Shown piece after piece: positions 50,578-60,052 of a stretch of 64,000 nucleotides of DNA; position 1 is the first letter of the stretch; the number at the start of each line of letters is the position of its first letter. The stretch lies in the NCBI RefSeq assembly GCF_024346675.1, contig NZ_AP024850.1, forward strand, positions 3,038,001 to 3,102,000, given 5' to 3'. The position numbers and the translations under genes are program-made. Below the pieces are notes generated by a model. The model worked only from the letters and a program-made list of their open reading frames with translations. It did not search any database and was not told the DNA's origin. This DNA is from Photobacterium sanguinicancri (GTDB lineage Bacteria; Pseudomonadota; Gammaproteobacteria; Enterobacterales; Vibrionaceae).

Positions 50578-52302
50578 TTACTTCGCATCAAGATGTTCCA
50601 CCATTAATTGCACACTGGTGTTGCCACGGAATTCATTGATGTCCAACCGATAAACTAACTCGATAATTTGCACCGATGCATCAGGCCAACGGCGCAAATC
50701 CACATTGAACGCAATCGCATCAATCACGGCCCCGCCACTTAACGGTTCAACCATCATTTTTAAATGCTTGCCGCCCACCAGCTTCTGATGCAGTAAACGA
50801 AACTGACCATCAAAGCTAGGTTCAGGGAATTGCTGCCCCCATGGACCGCCACTACGCAAAATTTCTGCGGTAGGTAAGTTCAGCTCACCGGCATTCAGTT
50901 CACCGTCGGTAAGCAACACGCCTTTTAATGCGTCTTCGTCTAGTTCTGCACGTACGGCTTCATCAAAGGCTTGGCTGAAAGCCTCAAGTTTATCTTCTGG
51001 AAGGGTTAATCCTGCCGCCATTGCATGGCCACCAAATTTCGCGATCATCCCCGGATTTTTGGTATCAATTAGATCCAATACATCACGCATGTGTAAGCCA
51101 ACAACAGAGCGGCACGACCCTTTAATCTCACCGTTCCCCGCATCCGCAAAGGCGATCACCGGGCGGTGATACAGCTCTTTAATACGAGAAGCCAAAATAC
51201 CAATCACACCCTGATGCCAATCACGCTGAAACAACACTAAACCGTAAGGCATGTCGTTCTTGTTAAATTTAAGGCGTTCACAAATAGCCAAGGCTTCATC
51301 TTTCATGCCCTGCTCTATTTCTTTACGCGTTTGATTTAGCCCATCCAATTCTGAGGCCATTCGACGCGCCGCTTGAATATTGTCACACAGCAGTAACTCG
51401 ACCCCAAAAGACATATCATCTAACCGTCCTGCGGCATTGATACGTGGGCCTAAGGCAAAGCCTAAATCGCTGGTCACCAGTCGAGAATGATCGCGATTGG
51501 CTACCTCAATCAGAGCTTGGATACCTGGGCGACATTTACCAGCACGAATACGTTGTAGTCCTTGGTGTACCAAGATGCGGTTATTACCATCTAGCGCCAC
51601 CACATCCGCAACCGTCCCAAGCGCCACTAAATCTAATAGCTCGGCTAAATTGGGGGCTGCTATACCTTGGTCAACAAACCAGGTTGTTTTACGCAATTCA
51701 GCACGCACAGCCAGCATCAGATAAAAAGCAACGCCAACCCCACATAACGCTTTTGAGGGAAAATCACATTCATGAAGATTAGGGTTAACAATGGCATCGG
51801 CTTGCGGTAATTCATGCCCAGGTAAGTGATGATCAGTCACCAGAACATCGATGCCTTTTGCTTTGGCAGCTGCCACACCAGCAATGGATGACACGCCATT
51901 ATCAACCGTCATGATTAATTGAGCACCTTTAGTGTGCGCTTGCTCAACCACTTCAGGGCTCAAGCCATAACCGTCATCAAACCGATTAGGCACTAAATAA
52001 TCAACGTTGTTACAACCCAACATACGTAGCGCTAATACCGACAATGCCGAACTGGTTGCGCCATCAGCATCAAAGTCGCCCACAATAATAATACGTGTGT
52101 TGTTTTTCAGGGCTGCAATTAATAACTCAACAGCAGGCGCAATACCGTGCAATTGGTTATAGCTGAGCAAGCCTTTAGCACCACGTTCCAGTTCCGCTTC
52201 ACTTTGAATACCACGGCTAGCATAAATGCGTTGCAAGATGGCGGGCGTTGCTGAGGAGAAGCCTGAGATATCAGCATCAGGACGGCGTTTAACTTCAATC
52301 AT
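50578..52302 (-). CDS. recJ: Single-stranded-DNA exonuclease RecJ
   Basis: RecJ is a 5'-3' ssDNA exonuclease acting in recombination and mismatch repair. DHH-superfamily motifs are visible: IVGDFDADGATSSAL (about residues 76-90), TVDNGVSS (about 132), VTDHHLPG (about 155, the DHH motif), and the C-terminal DHHA1 region FGGHAMAAGLTLPE (about 415-430). Length 574 is normal. It lies between dsbC and prfB as in E. coli. Confidence 0.97.
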   Translation of the reverse strand: MIEVKRRPDADISGFSSATPAILQRIYASRGIQSEAELERGAKGLLSYNQLHGIAPAVELLIAALKNNTRIIIVGDFDADGATSSALSVLALRMLGCNNVDYLVPNRFDDGYGLSPEVVEQAHTKGAQLIMTVDNGVSSIAGVAAAKAKGIDVLVTDHHLPGHELPQADAIVNPNLHECDFPSKALCGVGVAFYLMLAVRAELRKTTWFVDQGIAAPNLAELLDLVALGTVADVVALDGNNRILVHQGLQRIRAGKCRPGIQALIEVANRDHSRLVTSDLGFALGPRINAAGRLDDMSFGVELLLCDNIQAARRMASELDGLNQTRKEIEQGMKDEALAICERLKFNKNDMPYGLVLFQRDWHQGVIGILASRIKELYHRPVIAFADAGNGEIKGSCRSVVGLHMRDVLDLIDTKNPGMIAKFGGHAMAAGLTLPEDKLEAFSQAFDEAVRAELDEDALKGVLLTDGELNAGELNLPTAEILRSGGPWGQQFPEPSFDGQFRLLHQKLVGGKHLKMMVEPLSGGAVIDAIAFNVDLRRWPDASVQIIELVYRLDINEFRGNTSVQLMVEHLDAK

Positions 52303-52403
52303 AGTGACGGCTATCGATTCTTATTGAGGGCTGAATTTTTATTCTACCGCACTCTTTATCCCGATCTACAACTAATCGCGATATCCTCTCAGATTCCCAA
52401 TAA

Positions 52404-52437
52404 CAAAAAACCCGTATAGCGCTTGGCCATACGGGTC
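52404..52437 (-). terminator. dsbC terminator
   Basis: The stem ACCCGTAT/ATACGGGT is followed on the minus strand by a T run. Confidence 0.88.
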
Positions 52438-52470
52438 TCGATAATTATATTGTCTTACTTAGCACAGCTT

Positions 52471-53199
52471 TTAGCTTTTAGCTTTACTGTCTAGCATTTT
52501 ACGTAGCATAGGTGCGGGTTGGTAACCCGGTAACAATGTGCCATCTTCCAGTATCAAAGCGGGAGTACCAGACACGCCCATCGCTTGGCCTAATTCAAAC
52601 TGCTTCATCACGATGTCGTTACGTGGCTTCACACCCTCTGTATTGAAAGTGCCATTTTTTGCATCGTTCATCGCCTGCGCGGGATCTTTTGAACCCCAAA
52701 TTGCACCCATCTCGTCTAGGTTACGTGAACGCTCGCCACCACGGGGGAATGCAAGGTAACGAATAGTAATACCCGCATCATTGTATGCCGGAATTTCACT
52801 GTGTAATTTACGGCAGTAACCACAACTGGTATCAGTAAAGACGGTAACAACGTATTTTTCATCTTTGGCTGGATAGACAATCATTTCATCTTCCATACCT
52901 TGAAGCTTATCTTTGTTAATTTTCGCCATTTTCTGCTCGGTGAGGTTCACCGGCTGTGCGCCTGTATTTTGGTATAAGTGACCAGCGATGAAGTATTCGC
53001 CATTATCCGACACATAAACAATGCCACGTTGGGTAATAGCTTCATTCATGCCAGCAACAGGCGAAGGAGAGATCGATGTAGGTGCAAGACCTAATGCACT
53101 CAACTTCGATTCAATAGCGGCATTATCAGGTTTTGCCGAAACTGAAAACGCAGTCAGAGCGACAGCAGTAGCAAGCAGAGTACGACCAAAAAAGTGCAT
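52471..53199 (-). CDS. dsbC: Periplasmic disulfide isomerase DsbC
   Basis: DsbC is a V-shaped homodimer that reshuffles wrong disulfides and is kept reduced by DsbD. The 242-residue precursor has a signal peptide (about 1-22, ending VSA-KP), an N-terminal dimerisation domain (about 25-85) and a thioredoxin domain with the CGYC active site in DTSCGYCRKLHSEIP (about residue 125) and the cis-Pro loop VSGTPALIL (about 210). It follows xerD by about 260 bases. Confidence 0.96.
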   Translation of the reverse strand: MHFFGRTLLATAVALTAFSVSAKPDNAAIESKLSALGLAPTSISPSPVAGMNEAITQRGIVYVSDNGEYFIAGHLYQNTGAQPVNLTEQKMAKINKDKLQGMEDEMIVYPAKDEKYVVTVFTDTSCGYCRKLHSEIPAYNDAGITIRYLAFPRGGERSRNLDEMGAIWGSKDPAQAMNDAKNGTFNTEGVKPRNDIVMKQFELGQAMGVSGTPALILEDGTLLPGYQPAPMLRKMLDSKAKS

Positions 53200-53455
53200 T
53201 CGATTCTTTCCTTTTACGTCTAAAAAGCGGAATGTCCGCAGAAAATAGTGATGCGATCACTACCCACTACAAGAACAGACCTGTAAGAGTGCAAAAAACT
53301 TTCAAAGTTCCTCACTAACAGGCTTTCTCTTTTCTTTTCGCCAAATACATTAGGCAATAGAACATAGTAGGTTTGTTTCTTCGCTTGGCAGCATAAAGCA
53401 ACCGCATGAATACGCAACAGATCATACTTCCAGTTTGCGAACATATTCGCAATGT

Positions 53456-54352
53456 TCAAGCACGTGGGTGATGCGTTTGATGCAGTTGTTTCAAGCGTTC
53501 GGTCGCAACATGAGTATAGATCTGAGTTGTCGATAGGTCACTATGGCCAAGCAACATCTGTACGACTCGCAAGTCAGCACCGTAATTCAATAAGTGTGTC
53601 GCAAACGCATGACGCATCACGTGCGGTGACAGCTTTTCGGTATCAATCCCTGCCCGCACAGCGTAGTGCTTGATCCGATGCCAAAACGTTTGGCGCGTCA
53701 TCTGCTTAGCTCGTCGGCTAGGAAAAACCACATCTGAGGTTTTTTCACCCAATAATAGTGGACGCCCAGACTCAATAAATTGCTCGATCCAATCAATGGC
53801 ATCTTCGCCCATTGGCACAAGGCGTTCTTTTTCACCCTTACCAATAACACGCACCACACCTTGCCGTAAGCTGACATTTTCCATGGTCAAGCTGACTAAC
53901 TCAGTTACCCGTAACCCTGTCGCATAAAGCAATTCCAACATCGCTTTATCACGCAATTCAAGCGGATCGTTAGGATCAGGGGCATCCAATAATGCGCCGA
54001 CTTCGCCTTCACTAATATCTTTCGGTAATCGCTTAGGCAAGCGCGGGCTAACAAGCATCGCACTGGGATCATCCACTCGCATTTTTTCACGGTTCAAGTA
54101 TTGGAATAAACGACGGATCGCCGAGGCCATTCTTGCACGAGAAGTTTGTTTATAATCGGCATCAAATAACCATTGCTGATATTTATGCAAATCATCTTCT
54201 GACACTGTCAAAACCGTAAGTCCGTTATCGGTCAGCCAGTGCTGTAATTTCAATAAGTCATTGCGGTATGACATTAAGGTGTTTTCAGATAACCCTCTTT
54301 CCATCCACATTGCATCGAGAAAGCGCTCGATACTGATTTCATCATTTTCCAC
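53456..54352 (-). CDS. xerD: Site-specific tyrosine recombinase XerD
   Basis: XerD with XerC resolves chromosome dimers at dif. The 298-residue protein has the SAM-like core-binding domain (about 1-90) and the catalytic domain with Arg in ATGLRVTELV (about 148), Lys in GKGEKERLVP (about 172), HxxR in SPHVMRHAFATHLL (about 244-247), His in LLGHSDLSTTQIYTHV (about 270) and the Tyr nucleophile in the same segment (about 279). It is divergent from fldB, as in E. coli. Confidence 0.97.
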   Translation of the reverse strand: MENDEISIERFLDAMWMERGLSENTLMSYRNDLLKLQHWLTDNGLTVLTVSEDDLHKYQQWLFDADYKQTSRARMASAIRRLFQYLNREKMRVDDPSAMLVSPRLPKRLPKDISEGEVGALLDAPDPNDPLELRDKAMLELLYATGLRVTELVSLTMENVSLRQGVVRVIGKGEKERLVPMGEDAIDWIEQFIESGRPLLLGEKTSDVVFPSRRAKQMTRQTFWHRIKHYAVRAGIDTEKLSPHVMRHAFATHLLNYGADLRVVQMLLGHSDLSTTQIYTHVATERLKQLHQTHHPRA

Positions 54353-54592
54353 GACAACCTCGGACTTTTAGTTTGTGGGTGTAAGCCCTAGGTATAAGTC
54401 CTAGATACCAGCCCAACATTTATCTACTGGGTATAAACACAGTATTTTTAGCTATAGTAGTCTATTTATCGCAAAAAAGTCACCTCTCTTATTGCGCTCA
54501 ACCGCAGCAAACCATAGAGGATTGTAAGCAACACAGGTACACTCTCGCTATTCCATACCGATAGGTACGCCCTCAACCGACGAGAAGCCCTC

Positions 54593-55111
54593 ATGAACAT
54601 AGGCCTATTCTACGGCTCGACCACTTGTTACACCGAAATGGCAGCCGAAAAAATTCGAGACTGTATCGGACCTGAGCTGGTCACACTGCATAACATCAAA
54701 GAAACTGACATCAGTGAAATGAACCAATACGACATGCTTATTTTAGGGATCTCGACTTGGGACTTTGGTGAACTTCAGGAAGACTGGGAAGCGGTTTGGG
54801 AACAGCTCAATGGTTTACAGCTTACAGGGAAAACCATTGCACTCTTTGGCTTAGGTGATCAAGAAGGCTACACAGAGTGGTTTCTAGATGCGATGGGCAT
54901 GTTACACGATAAGCTATTGCCAACGGGTGCAAATTTCGTGGGTTATTGGGAAAACAAAGGCTATGAGTTTGAAGCATCGAAAGCCCTAACTGAAGATGAG
55001 CAATTTTTCGTTGGCCTAGCTCTAGATGAAGACAGTCAATTTGAACAGAGCGACCTGCGAATCACAATGTGGTGCGAACAAATCATGACGGAATACGCTG
55101 AAACGCTGTAA
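54593..55111 (+). CDS. fldB: Flavodoxin FldB
   Basis: This 172-residue long-chain flavodoxin is a cytosolic FMN electron carrier. The FMN phosphate loop [15 protein letters not shown] is at about residues 8-22, the ring-binding loops include [14 protein letters not shown] (about 52-65) and [14 protein letters not shown] (about 85-98). The presence next to xerD and the C-terminal extension identify the FldB subgroup. Confidence 0.94.
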   Translation: MNIGLFYGSTTCYTEMAAEKIRDCIGPELVTLHNIKETDISEMNQYDMLILGISTWDFGELQEDWEAVWEQLNGLQLTGKTIALFGLGDQEGYTEWFLDAMGMLHDKLLPTGANFVGYWENKGYEFEASKALTEDEQFFVGLALDEDSQFEQSDLRITMWCEQIMTEYAETL

Positions 55112-55138
55112 ACGTCCTTGTTCACTGAACGACCAGAT

Positions 55139-55174
55139 ACAAAAATGGGATGCCAAGGCATCCCATTTTTTTTT
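55139..55174 (+). terminator. fldB terminator
   Basis: The stem AAAAATGGGATGCC/GGCATCCCATTTTT is nearly loop-free (AA) and ends in nine T. Confidence 0.93.
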
Positions 55175-55240
55175 ACTCACATTTGGCTTCTTTGCCGCAG
55201 CAAATGTATCGCTGCCAATTTATCTCAGCAAAAAATAAGC

Positions 55241-56551
55241 TTATGCGGTTTGTGCATCTTGCTGCTGTGCTGGCGCACCGACAAAACGTGTAATCACCAT
55301 TGCTGCAAATGTAGGGATAACCCAAGCCATGCCGTAATCGAACAGTGGCAATACGTTGAATGCAGAAACATCAATACCCATGAACTTAGCCGCATCAATG
55401 AAGCTAAACACTAATGACACTAATAGCACCGCACGGTATGCAACGCGTGGGTTTGGTAACCATTTACGTACAAATGTTAGTGCCACTAAAGCAACAGCAA
55501 CAGGGTATAGTGCAAACAATACAGGAATCGACAGTGAGATAAGCTGATTAAGACCAACGTTAGCAACCACCCCACACGCTACCGCTAAAATCACAGCCCA
55601 CTTTTCGTAAGACAGTTTAGTCAGTGAACTGAAGTAATCAGAACAAGCACTGATAAGGCCGATAGCCGTTGTTAGACACGCAAGTAAAACGATAGTTGAA
55701 AGAATAACTTGGCCAGTTCCACCAAACAATGCGTGAACATAAATACCAAGGATTGCGCCACCATTTTCAGCACCAGCAGCAATACCTGCACTGGTCGCAC
55801 CTAAGTAAAACAGCGAGATATACACAAACGCAAGACCAGCAGCTGCAATCACACCAGCATATACCAAGTAGGTGCAGGTTGTTTTCTCGTCTGTCACACC
55901 CTTTTTGCGGATAACATCAACAATCAGCATACCGAACATCAGTGCTGCAAAGGTATCCATGGTGTTATAGCCTTCAAGGAAACCTGTTGTAAACGCTTGT
56001 GCAACATAATCACCTTGAGCAGGAAGAATGTCACCCTGAGGGTTCACAAAAACAGCGATCGCAAGAATCGCTAACACAGCAAATAGTGCCGGTGTTAAAA
56101 ACTTACCAATCATGTCAATCAGTTTGCCGCGTGACCATGCGAACAGTAAAGCAACCGCAAAGAACACGACCGAAAACAGCGTCAAACTCAGTTGGCCTGC
56201 ATCTGCAATAAACGGTTTAACTGCCATTTCATACGCGACAAGGCCTGTACGGGGTGCTGCAAAAGCTGGACCAATAATGATAAAAATCAGCACTGCCATC
56301 AGGGTCGCTACCGAAGGGGGTAGATCACGGGTTAATCCTTTCCAGCCACCACCGGCAACGGCAACAGCAATAATCGTAATCAGTGGAAGACCGACTGCGG
56401 TAGAAAGAAAACCAAACATAGCGGGGAGTAAGTTATCGCCCGCCAATTGACCTGCCTGTGGCGGAAATATGATATTTCCCGCCCCCAAGAAAAACGCAAA
56501 GGTCATAAAACCCAATGCTAGGATGTCTGTTACTTTGAGTGTCTTTTTCAA
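55241..56551 (-). CDS. brnQ: Branched-chain amino acid:Na+ symporter BrnQ
   Basis: BrnQ (LIVCS family) imports leucine, isoleucine and valine with Na+. The 436-residue protein has about 12 hydrophobic segments and begins with the family pattern DILALGFMTFAFFLGAGNIIFPP (about residues 9-31). It is monocistronic and divergent from trmN6. Confidence 0.93.
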   Translation of the reverse strand: MKKTLKVTDILALGFMTFAFFLGAGNIIFPPQAGQLAGDNLLPAMFGFLSTAVGLPLITIIAVAVAGGGWKGLTRDLPPSVATLMAVLIFIIIGPAFAAPRTGLVAYEMAVKPFIADAGQLSLTLFSVVFFAVALLFAWSRGKLIDMIGKFLTPALFAVLAILAIAVFVNPQGDILPAQGDYVAQAFTTGFLEGYNTMDTFAALMFGMLIVDVIRKKGVTDEKTTCTYLVYAGVIAAAGLAFVYISLFYLGATSAGIAAGAENGGAILGIYVHALFGGTGQVILSTIVLLACLTTAIGLISACSDYFSSLTKLSYEKWAVILAVACGVVANVGLNQLISLSIPVLFALYPVAVALVALTFVRKWLPNPRVAYRAVLLVSLVFSFIDAAKFMGIDVSAFNVLPLFDYGMAWVIPTFAAMVITRFVGAPAQQQDAQTA

Positions 56552-56899
56552 ACTGCACCTTCACTCTTTGTCTAGTTCATGATTTATGTCTGCATATTGT
56601 TATTATTTTGTTACTAACCACTTATAGCGAGTTGTAACAAATATGTCAGCATAATGAAGAAAAAATGCACAATAAGCAACCATGCAGGGTAAAACACCAC
56701 TATATCCAAGGTGCAACCGCAAAAGGCAGATAATAACTCCAAATAAAAAAGAGCCACTAGAACTAACAACCAATATTGAATGGCAATATAACAGATCTCA
56801 AATAGATAAATATTCCATATGAAGCTAAGAAAGCCACGTAATATTCCCTAATCAATAGAGCGAAAGCCCGATATACTGACGTTTGAAACAGGAGGAAAC
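56552..56899. other. Divergent spacer between brnQ and trmN6
   Basis: AT-rich and without a gene. AGGAGG (56889-56894) directly precedes trmN6. I recognised no operator or leader ORF. Confidence 0.4.
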
Positions 56900-57616
56900 A
56901 TGGCAAACGGCTTTACTTTCAAACAATTCCACGTTGATGACTTAGGCTGTGGCATGCCAGTTAGCACTGATGGCGTCTTACTTGGTGCATGGGCGCCTTT
57001 ATTCGCGCATGGCACGATTCTCGATATTGGCACGGGTAGTGGATTATTAGCCTTGATGAGTGCACAGCGCAGTGTCGAAAGCCGCAACCCTATCATCGCA
57101 CTTGATATCGACGTCAGTGCAGTCAAAGCAGCAACACACAATGCTCAGCAATCGCCATGGGCTGATCGCCTGCGTATTCATCATGCCGATCTGCAGCACT
57201 GGCAACACCAACAAGCACCACACAGCATAGATACCATTATTTGTAACCCTCCTTATTTCAATTTTGGCCAGCAAGCCAATTGTGATAAACGAGCAACGGC
57301 ACGCCATACCGACACGTTAAGCCACCACAATCTAATAGAGAGTGTGAAACGTTTACTGACACCCAATGGCATCGCCAGCTTCATCTTGCCGGAATACGAA
57401 GGGCGCTTGTTCATTACCGCCGCGAAAACTCACGGTTTATACTGCCAACGCCTATGTGAAATTCGCACCACAGAGCGTAAACCCATTAACCGTTTATTGT
57501 TTTCACTGACACCTAACGAGTGCGACACTGAACATCAACAACTGAATATTCATCAGCAAGGCCAATACTCTGATGCGTTCATCGAATTAACCCAAAGCTT
57601 CTACTTAAAAATGTAA
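56900..57616 (+). CDS. trmN6: tRNA1(Val) (adenine(37)-N6)-methyltransferase
   Basis: TrmN6 (YfiC) makes m6A37 in tRNA-Val. The 238-residue Rossmann methyltransferase has SAM motif I ILDIGTGSGLLALM (about residues 39-52) and the N6-adenine catalytic motif NPPY in IICNPPYFNFG (about 112-120). It lies immediately upstream of srmB on the same strand here, whereas in E. coli the two are neighbours in divergent orientation as far as I recall. Confidence 0.93.
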   Translation: MANGFTFKQFHVDDLGCGMPVSTDGVLLGAWAPLFAHGTILDIGTGSGLLALMSAQRSVESRNPIIALDIDVSAVKAATHNAQQSPWADRLRIHHADLQHWQHQQAPHSIDTIICNPPYFNFGQQANCDKRATARHTDTLSHHNLIESVKRLLTPNGIASFILPEYEGRLFITAAKTHGLYCQRLCEIRTTERKPINRLLFSLTPNECDTEHQQLNIHQQGQYSDAFIELTQSFYLKM

Positions 57617-57769
57617 TAAATACCATGATATAAACGCAGTAACGGGGAACCTCGCATCTTGCTGCCATTTGGGTATATAATGCCGCCCCTTATATTTATG
57701 CCTCTTGCCATTACCTCGTACAATTATGTAATGGCTGGCGTTGGTCTTATTCCCGAGGAGAGATGACTG

Positions 57770-59029
57770 GTGAGAGACTTTTCCGAATTAGAGTTAGATA
57801 GCGAACTATTAAAAGCAATTGCAGAAATAGGTTATTCACGCCCGACAGATATTCAGGCGCAGGCTATCCCTCATGCCTTGGACGGCCGCGATGTGTTGGC
57901 TTCAGCTCCTACGGGCACCGGAAAAACCGCCGCGTTTCTTCTTCCGATGATCCAACACTTGTTGGACTTCCCACGCAAGAAACCTGGGCCTGCACGCGTA
58001 TTGATTTTAACACCGACACGTGAGCTTGCTATCCAAGTAGCTGAAGAAGCACGTAACCTGGCAAAACACACGCAGCTGAACATTTTCACCATTACTGGTG
58101 GTATTTCTTACGACGACCATGCAGAGCTTCTGGGTAAAACTCAAGATCTTGTTGTTGCAACACCTGGCCGTCTAATGGAATACATTGAGTCAGAGCGCTT
58201 TGACTGCCGTGCTATCGAATGTCTTATTCTTGATGAAGCCGATCGCATGCTAGACATGGGCTTCACCAAAATCGTTGACCGTATTCATAATGAATGTCGC
58301 TGGCGTAATCAGAGCATGCTGTTTTCAGCAACGCTTGAAGGTAAAGGCGTACGTGAGTTCTCTGAAACCATTTTGAACGAACCTGTTGAAGTGGATGCAG
58401 AACCTTCTCGTCGTGAACGTAAGAAGATCCACCAGCTGTACCTGCGCTGTGACAACATGCCGCACAAGCTGGCGATACTTGAAGAGCTGTTAAAAAACCA
58501 AACAGAGCGTAGCATCGTATTCATCAAAACCCGTGAGCGTTTAGGTGAACTACGTGATCAACTTGCATCGATGGATATCAAATGCAGCTGGATCCAAGGC
58601 GAGATGGCGCAAGTATCACGTATTAATGCTATCGAACGTTTCCGTAGCGGTGAAGTCTCTGTATTGCTTGCAACCGACGTTGCCGCACGTGGTATCGATT
58701 TACCCGACATCAGCCACGTAATTAACTTCGACTTACCTCGCACTTCAGATGTGTACCTACACCGCATCGGCCGTACAGCACGTGCAGGTAAGAAAGGGAC
58801 TGCGATTTCTCTTGTAGAAGCGCACGACCAAGGCATGATGGAACGTATTAGCCGCTACATGAAAGAAGAAGTGCCTGAGCGCTTCCTTGAAGGTTTACGC
58901 CCACAAAGCAAAAAGTCGAAAACCGTTAAGAAGAAAAAAGTAAAAGTTGATAAGAAGCTAAAAGCAGCGAAGCAAAAGAAAGCGCTGAAAAAGCAAAAGA
59001 AAAACACTGCGACCAAAAAAGACGCATAA
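57770..59029 (+). CDS. srmB: DEAD-box RNA helicase SrmB
   Basis: SrmB helps early 50S subunit assembly. The motifs are in order: Q motif RPTDIQAQAIP (about residues 26-36), I ASAPTGTGKT (about 45-54), Ia PTREL, II LDEADRML (about 151-158), III SAT (about 182), V DVAARGIDLP and VI HRIGRTARAG (about 325-334). The C-terminal tail (about 375-419) is a lysine-rich RNA-binding extension. The start is GTG at 57770 with GAGGAG nine bases upstream; the nearby ATG at 57763 is out of frame. Confidence 0.95.
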   Translation: MRDFSELELDSELLKAIAEIGYSRPTDIQAQAIPHALDGRDVLASAPTGTGKTAAFLLPMIQHLLDFPRKKPGPARVLILTPTRELAIQVAEEARNLAKHTQLNIFTITGGISYDDHAELLGKTQDLVVATPGRLMEYIESERFDCRAIECLILDEADRMLDMGFTKIVDRIHNECRWRNQSMLFSATLEGKGVREFSETILNEPVEVDAEPSRRERKKIHQLYLRCDNMPHKLAILEELLKNQTERSIVFIKTRERLGELRDQLASMDIKCSWIQGEMAQVSRINAIERFRSGEVSVLLATDVAARGIDLPDISHVINFDLPRTSDVYLHRIGRTARAGKKGTAISLVEAHDQGMMERISRYMKEEVPERFLEGLRPQSKKSKTVKKKKVKVDKKLKAAKQKKALKKQKKNTATKKDA

Positions 59030-59060
59030 GCTTTTTACTTAACATAGAGCACCAAATAAC

Positions 59061-59093
59061 AAAAAGGCAGTGTCGATGACACTGCCTTTTTTA
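59061..59093. terminator. Terminator between srmB and yaaA
   Basis: The stem AAAAAGGCAGTGTC/GACACTGCCTTTTT is flanked by A and T runs and serves both convergent genes. Confidence 0.92.
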
Positions 59094-59132
59094 ATACCCA
59101 CATTTTGCCATTAAACGACGTAAAAAAGACGC

Positions 59133-59912
59133 TTATTTAGTTTGTTCTTCACGCTTGAAGACAAACTCGGTTGCGGTCGATTCTACTTCAACAAAGTAGT
59201 AGCCAGCGACATCAAACGCCTTCAATGCCTCTACCGAATCAACGCGATTGTCGATAATGTAACGCGCCATCATGCCGCGTGCTTTTTTTGCATAAAAGCT
59301 AATTACTTTATAGGTGCCATTTTTGCAGTCTTTAAATACTGGCGTGATCACTTTCGCTTTCAGTGATTTAGGCTTAACCGCTTTAAAGTATTCATTCGAT
59401 GCAAGGTTAATTAACACCTCATCACCTTGCTCAATCAAGGCTGAATTCAAGGTCTCAGTGATGATATTGCCCCAAAACTGGTACAAGTTAGTACCACGAT
59501 CATTCGCTAGCTTAGTGCCCATTTCTAGGCGGTAAGCTTGCATCAAATCAAGTGGGCGTAATAAACCATAAAGACCCGATAACATGCGTAAGTGATTTTG
59601 CGCCCAAGCGAAATCATCTTCGGTCATCGTTTCAACGTCAAGGCCGGTATACACATCACCTTTAAACGCCAAAATCGCTTGGCGGCTATTTTCTAACGTG
59701 AATTCAGGTTGCCATTCAGTAAAGCGGGCGACATTCAAACCTGCAATTTTATCGCTCACTTTCATTAGGGTAGAAATGTCAGCTGGCGTCAGTTCACGAC
59801 AGACCTTAATCAGCGCCGCTGAATGATCCGTTAATGTCGGCTGTGTGTATGTTTGAGTCACTAAAGGCGATTCATAGTCGAGCGTTTTCGCAGGAGAAAC
59901 CACAATTAACAT
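59133..59912 (-). CDS. yaaA: Peroxide stress response protein YaaA
   Basis: YaaA (DUF328) lowers free iron and limits Fenton damage in E. coli, where OxyR induces it; it also binds DNA. The 259-residue protein starts [17 protein letters not shown] and contains the conserved [26 protein letters not shown] (in parts, about residues 106-131) and [11 protein letters not shown]. No OxyR site was assigned upstream. Confidence 0.93.
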   Translation of the reverse strand: MLIVVSPAKTLDYESPLVTQTYTQPTLTDHSAALIKVCRELTPADISTLMKVSDKIAGLNVARFTEWQPEFTLENSRQAILAFKGDVYTGLDVETMTEDDFAWAQNHLRMLSGLYGLLRPLDLMQAYRLEMGTKLANDRGTNLYQFWGNIITETLNSALIEQGDEVLINLASNEYFKAVKPKSLKAKVITPVFKDCKNGTYKVISFYAKKARGMMARYIIDNRVDSVEALKAFDVAGYYFVEVESTATEFVFKREEQTK

Positions 59913-59984
59913 AAGGCTTTATTCCCTTTTCAGCTGAGTTTTATTCTTTCTATAATTTGCTAAAAAGGGTATCACCTAAATACA

Positions 59985-60016
59985 AAAAAGCCACGCGAAT
60001 GTCGCGTGGCTTTTTG
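59985..60016 (-). terminator. Terminator downstream of the AGCS symporter gene
   Basis: The stem AAAAAGCCACGCGA/TCGCGTGGCTTTTT has a three-base loop; the T run is on both sides. Confidence 0.9.
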
Positions 60017-60052
60017 AATTACTGCAATAGAGTAAAGCTATATTCGCACCGC

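Noticed and set aside
53220..53459. 79-codon frame between dsbC and xerD (minus strand)
   Set aside because: It overlaps the xerD stop region, lacks a ribosome binding site and has no recognisable sequence pattern; more likely chance in the 256-base spacer.
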